A stretch of 64,000 bases of DNA from Thermosediminibacter oceani DSM 16646 (GTDB lineage: Bacteria; Bacillota; Thermosediminibacteria; Thermosediminibacterales; Thermosediminibacteraceae): positions 868,001 to 932,000 of the forward strand of contig NC_014377.1 in assembly GCF_000144645.1 (NCBI RefSeq), given 5' to 3'. The notes below the pieces were generated by a model, which saw only the letters and a program-made list of their open reading frames with translations, was not told the origin of the DNA and ran no database searches. Shown piece by piece: positions 61,368-64,000 of this stretch. How positions within the stretch are numbered: position 1 is the stretch's first letter; every line of letters starts with the position of its first letter. The position numbers and the translations under genes were made by a program.

Positions 61368-61396
61368 TTGAATCTAGGTGTGATTTATGATAGAAT
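61368..61396 (+). promoter_or_regulatory. Sigma-A-type promoter of the Spo0E-like gene
   Basis: TTGAAT (61368-61373), 17 bases and TAGAAT (61391-61396). The start codon at 61434 is about 37 bases further. The upstream stretch 61219-61367 is AT-rich and holds no gene that I can see. Confidence 0.6.
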
Positions 61397-61433
61397 CTCA
61401 CCGTGAAAAAAATCAGGTTTGAAGGTGAATTTC

Positions 61434-61604
61434 ATGTCGACCTCAACATTACTCAATCTCAGCACGGAAATAGGGAATTTGAAGAGGAAGTTAAACGAGA
61501 AGCTGGAGAAAAAGAATCTACTTGCCCATGAGGTATATGCCATAAGCATAGAACTTGATAAGCTGATTTTGGCTTACCAGAGGATTGCGTTCAAGATGGA
61601 ATGA
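61434..61604 (+). CDS. Spo0E family sporulation phosphatase-like protein
   Basis: This 56-residue two-helix protein has the Spo0E-type signature S-I-E-L-D-K-L-I in its second helix (AISIELDKLILAYQRI), which in Bacillus contacts Spo0A-P. Family members dephosphorylate Spo0A and delay sporulation. ATG at 61434 has GAAGGTG upstream; other in-frame starts within five codons are possible. The gene is single, with its own promoter and terminator. Substrate and effect here are inferred from family. Confidence 0.78.
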   Translation: MSTSTLLNLSTEIGNLKRKLNEKLEKKNLLAHEVYAISIELDKLILAYQRIAFKME

Positions 61605-61626
61605 GGAATACCGGACCTACCGGGAG

Positions 61627-61655
61627 TGCTGCATTTATCGTGCAGCATTTTTATT
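61627..61655 (+). terminator. Rho-independent terminator of the Spo0E-like gene
   Basis: TGCTGCA (61627-61633) pairs with TGCAGCA (61641-61647); TTTTTATTTT follows. Its tail touches the next promoter. Confidence 0.85.
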
Positions 61656-61684
61656 TTGACATCCCTTTCACGGTCTAATATAAT
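61656..61684 (+). promoter_or_regulatory. Consensus sigma-A promoter of the aminotransferase gene
   Basis: TTGACA (61656-61661), 17-base spacer, TATAAT (61679-61684): a full match to the vegetative consensus. The start codon lies 33 bases past the -10. Confidence 0.88.
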
Positions 61685-61716
61685 TCTTCTTAAAGAAATA
61701 TTTGCGGGGTGTTATT

Positions 61717-63099
61717 ATGAGGCTTTTTAAAATTGAGGATGTGGAAACTTTAAACCGCAATGAAGTGAAAAAACTCTATTCTGAATACGTAAATCCGGGG
61801 CTTACTTCAATACTAGGCCTTTTAAACTTTGACAGGACGTACATAAAAGCCGAAGGATGCTATGTTTGGGATGCCGAAGGGCAAAGATACTTGGATTTTC
61901 TGGGGGCATACGGTGCTCTAAATCTGGGGCACAATCCTCCTGAAGTGCTGGAAGCCTTAAAGACAGTAAGCCAAAGACCAAATTTGCTTCAGGCTACTCT
62001 AAACCCGTATGCGGCCGTTTTAGCCCACAATCTTTCAATGATAGCACCGGAAGGCCTGAAACACAGCTTCTTCTGTAACAGCGGTACTGAAGCGGTGGAA
62101 GGAGCGTTAAAAACAGCCAGGGCTGCCACAGGAAAACAAAAAATAATATCCTGCGATGGGTCGTTTCACGGAAAGACTTTCGGCGCTCTATCAGCTACCG
62201 GCAGGGACAAATACAAGGGTCCGTTCTTGCCGCTGGTTCCGGGTTTTGAGAGGGTACCTTACGGAGACCTGGAGGCTCTCGAGGCAAAATTGAAGGAAGG
62301 TAATGTTGCTGCCTTCATCGTGGAGCCGATCCAGGGAGAAGGTGGAATAGTAATACCGCCGAAAGGTTTTCTGAAAGGCGCCCGGGAACTATGTGATAGG
62401 TACGGGGCACTATTGATAGTGGACGAAATTCAGACGGGGTTCGGCAGGACCGGCAGGATGTTTGCCTGTGAAGAGGAGGGTGTAAGGCCCGATATAATGT
62501 GCGTGGCCAAATCCTTAGGAGGCGGTGTAATGCCCATAGGTGCCTTCATCACAACCGAAGAAGTATGGAACAAGGCCTATTCTGGGATGGATAAATGCCT
62601 GCTGCATACCTCGACTTTCGGCGGAAATACTTTTGCCTGCGCCGCAGGCATTGCAGCAATAAACGCCATTGTAGAGAAAAAACTGACCGAGAGGGCCGCT
62701 GAACTGGGCAATTACTTCCTTTCCAGGCTGAAAAATCTACAGGAGAAGTTCGGAATTATTAAAGAGGTCCGGGGAAGGGGCCTGATGATAGGCATCGAAT
62801 TTGAGCCGCCGGTAAAAGGGTTTATGAGCAAAATAACCGGAGGGATTATCAACAAATTATACGAAGAATTCACCGGGGCGCTTGTGGCCGGTGAGCTGCT
62901 GAACAAACACCGGGTGATCACCGCTTACACCCTCAACAACCCGAACGTTATAAGGTTGGAGCCGCCTCTGGTTGTTTCAAAAGAGGATATCGATGAGGTG
63001 TTAAGCGCTCTCGAAGACATATTCAGCCGTTACAGAGGATTTATGGGAATAACTTTGAATGCGGTGAAAACCGCCGCCAGTTCATTGCTGTCAAGGTAA
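61717..63099 (+). CDS. Class III (PLP) aminotransferase, putrescine aminotransferase-like
   Basis: The 460-residue PLP enzyme has the motifs NSGTEAVEGALKTAR, SFHGKTFGALSATGR, VEPIQGEGGI, IVDEIQTGFGRTGRM and the PLP-lysine segment CVAKSLGGGVMP. The long N-terminal region and FNL-type spacing resemble putrescine and other diamine aminotransferases more than acetylornithine enzymes, but substrate is not certain. ATG at 61717 follows GCGGGGTGTTATT. It is a single gene with a consensus promoter and its own terminator, so it may be highly expressed. Confidence 0.88.
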   Translation: MRLFKIEDVETLNRNEVKKLYSEYVNPGLTSILGLLNFDRTYIKAEGCYVWDAEGQRYLDFLGAYGALNLGHNPPEVLEALKTVSQRPNLLQATLNPYAAVLAHNLSMIAPEGLKHSFFCNSGTEAVEGALKTARAATGKQKIISCDGSFHGKTFGALSATGRDKYKGPFLPLVPGFERVPYGDLEALEAKLKEGNVAAFIVEPIQGEGGIVIPPKGFLKGARELCDRYGALLIVDEIQTGFGRTGRMFACEEEGVRPDIMCVAKSLGGGVMPIGAFITTEEVWNKAYSGMDKCLLHTSTFGGNTFACAAGIAAINAIVEKKLTERAAELGNYFLSRLKNLQEKFGIIKEVRGRGLMIGIEFEPPVKGFMSKITGGIINKLYEEFTGALVAGELLNKHRVITAYTLNNPNVIRLEPPLVVSKEDIDEVLSALEDIFSRYRGFMGITLNAVKTAASSLLSR

Positions 63100-63120
63100 A
63101 ACCTAATGATTCATAAAAAT

Positions 63121-63158
63121 AAGGTAAGCACCAGACGTGCTTACCTTTTGTTTTTTTA
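63121..63158 (+). terminator. Rho-independent terminator of the aminotransferase gene
   Basis: AAGGTAAGCAC pairs perfectly with GTGCTTACCTT (11 bp) around CAGAC, then TTGTTTTTTT. The stretch 63159-63367 beyond it is AT-rich and holds no gene that I can support. Confidence 0.93.
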
Positions 63159-63367
63159 CTTTTAGGGCTATAGTACGGATGACGTAAATAAACCTTTAAA
63201 TAATAATAGGGTTAACATTGAGCGAGATTGTAGTAACTAAAAAATCCCTGATAGATGCACAACTTGGTAAGTATGAAAAAAGAGGATATATGCTCTTATA
63301 TTGAACATAATATCCTCCGATCATTATGTATGTATATCCAAAATCCTTTTTTCTAAAAAAATAAAAA

Positions 63368-63444
63368 TGGTCGGGACGGCGGGACTTGAACCCACGGCCT
63401 TTCGGACCCGAACCGAACGCGCTACCAAACTGCGCTACGTCCCG
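63368..63444 (-). tRNA. tRNA-Pro (anticodon CGG)
   Basis: On the minus strand the 77-base RNA begins CGGGACGTAGCGCAG and ends in CGTCCCGACCA with encoded CCA. Acceptor stem CGGGACG/CGTCCCG is perfect. The anticodon arm TTCGG-TTCGGGT-CCGAA gives CGG, reading the proline codon CCG. T arm GTGGG-TTCAAGT-CCCGC is normal. Discriminator base A fits tRNA-Pro. Confidence 0.95.
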
Positions 63445-63453
63445 ACGACAAAT

Positions 63454-63482
63454 ATTATACTACAAACCGAGATTTTTTTCAA
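63454..63482 (-). promoter_or_regulatory. Promoter of the tRNA-Pro gene
   Basis: On the minus strand TTGAAA (63482-63477), 17 bases, TATAAT (63459-63454). The tRNA begins about ten bases after the -10. Confidence 0.8.
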
Positions 63483-63620
63483 ACATTTTTTTTCGAAATC
63501 ACTAACTTGCAAAATTACAGCATAAACTAAAAGTAGCGCACTATTTAAATGTTCGGGAGGAATTTTTCAACAAAAAGAGAAAATAAAATGATGCGAAGCT
63601 ATATAGAGGAGGTAGGCAGT

Positions 63621-64000
63621 TTGAATAATCTTTTTACCCGTAAAACATTAGATAACGGGATCAACCTCTATACCTGTTCCACCGACAAATTTAAAACGAT
63701 TACGATCTGTGCCTTCATTCATCAGAGTCTGGAAAAAGTTACAGCTACTAAGACGGCCCTTTTGCCCTTTGTCCTGAAGCGAGGTAGCCACGATTTTCCG
63801 AGTTCGAGGGTCATCAACCGTTACCTGGAAGAGCTCTACGGTGCAGATTTTGGTGGCGATATCTTAAAAAAAGGCGAAAGGCAGATAATTCAGTTTTTTA
63901 TAGAGATGGTAAATCCCATGCACGTGGGTGCGGAGGATAGAATTCTGGATGAGGGTTTGAAACTCTTCAAAGACGTCCTCCTGAATCCGGCAACGGAAGG
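63621..64000 (+). CDS. M16-type zinc peptidase-like protein, YfmF-like (5' part)
   Basis: The gene leaves the window at the right edge; 126 codons are seen. The translation TRKTLDNGINLYTCSTDKFKT, then TALLPFVLKRGSHDFPSSRVI and YLEELYGADFGGDILKKG matches YfmF-like members of the insulinase fold. These lack the HxxEH zinc site and usually work beside a catalytic partner (YmfH-like). TTG at 63621 follows GAGGAGGTAGGCAG; an in-frame ATG at 63591 has no SD. The partner gene would be expected downstream, outside the window. Confidence 0.82.
   Translation, partial: MNNLFTRKTLDNGINLYTCSTDKFKTITICAFIHQSLEKVTATKTALLPFVLKRGSHDFPSSRVINRYLEELYGADFGGDILKKGERQIIQFFIEMVNPMHVGAEDRILDEGLKLFKDVLLNPATE

Noticed and set aside
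63218-63304. A 28-codon frame from TTG (MSEIVVTKKSLIDAQLGKYEK...).
   Set aside because: It could be a small peptide or a gene remnant, but it has only a weak SD, no recognised family and no neighbour support.
63301-63525. A 74-codon plus-strand frame over the tRNA-Pro gene (contains VGTAGLEPTAF).
   Set aside because: It is the antisense translation of the tRNA. Such peptides recur in databases as spurious proteins.

Overview
The window reads as the chromosome of an endospore-forming, Gram-positive member of the Clostridia, probably a thermophilic anaerobe near the Thermoanaerobacterales/Thermosediminibacterales. Sporulation genes run through it (spmA, spmB, gpr, spoIIP, yqfC, yqfD, spoIIM, a Spo0E-like gene). 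GTG and TTG starts behind strong Shine-Dalgarno (SD) sequences are frequent. The dnaK locus carries an archaeal-type chaperonin. A SCIFF-type radical SAM maturase is present. Thermophily is inferred from gene content.

Layout. 1-3.0 kb: end of an ECF sigma factor, its anti-sigma factor and a two-gene ABC exporter. 3.1-5.6 kb: L,D-transpeptidase with spmA-spmB. 5.7-12.6 kb: P-type Ca2+-ATPase, a macro-domain protein, small unknown proteins, an OsmC-like protein, birA and dapB. 12.6-16.1 kb: an accessory patch with a zinc-ribbon protein, a small protein with a His/Gly-Cys pattern, alkD, a TIM-barrel isomerase/epimerase and two broken genes. 16.2-37.5 kb: the conserved block comEC-holA-(repeat protein)-rpsT-gpr-spoIIP-lepA-hemW-rluA-hrcA-chaperonin-grpE-dnaK-dnaJ-prmA-rsmE-mtaB-HIT. 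37.6-50.5 kb: rpsU-yqeY-yqfC-yqfD-phoH-pgpH-ybeY-dgkA-DUF3048-recO-spoIIM-ccpN-ppsR-ppdK. 50.5-52.2 kb: an IS1182-family insertion in the ppdK terminator. 52.3-59.4 kb: dgt-dnaG-rpoD-trmK-nif3-(decayed zinc-ribbon gene)-rnhA-rnpB. 59.4-64 kb: FmdB-like protein, SCIFF maturase, Spo0E-like protein, class III aminotransferase, tRNA-Pro and the start of an M16-type peptidase.

The main functional units are: a heat-shock operon with a sigma-A-type promoter and a CIRCE operator, carrying a thermosome-like chaperonin between hrcA and grpE; a ccpN-ppsR-ppdK unit joining a carbon-flux repressor, the PPDK regulatory kinase/phosphorylase and PPDK itself; and the macromolecular synthesis operon dnaG-rpoD.

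The most unusual signals are at start sites and reading frames. gpr, ccpN and ppsR each lack ATG/GTG/TTG at the start their protein family predicts; each instead has an ATA codon at normal distance behind a purine-rich SD. The SD-equipped ATG for rpoD lies in a different frame from the sigma factor, separated from it by a run of nine A. The IS is flanked by two exact 26-bp copies of the ppdK terminator hairpin. Several genes are visibly decaying: an ADP-ribosylglycohydrolase, a one-helix microprotein and a C4 zinc-ribbon gene.
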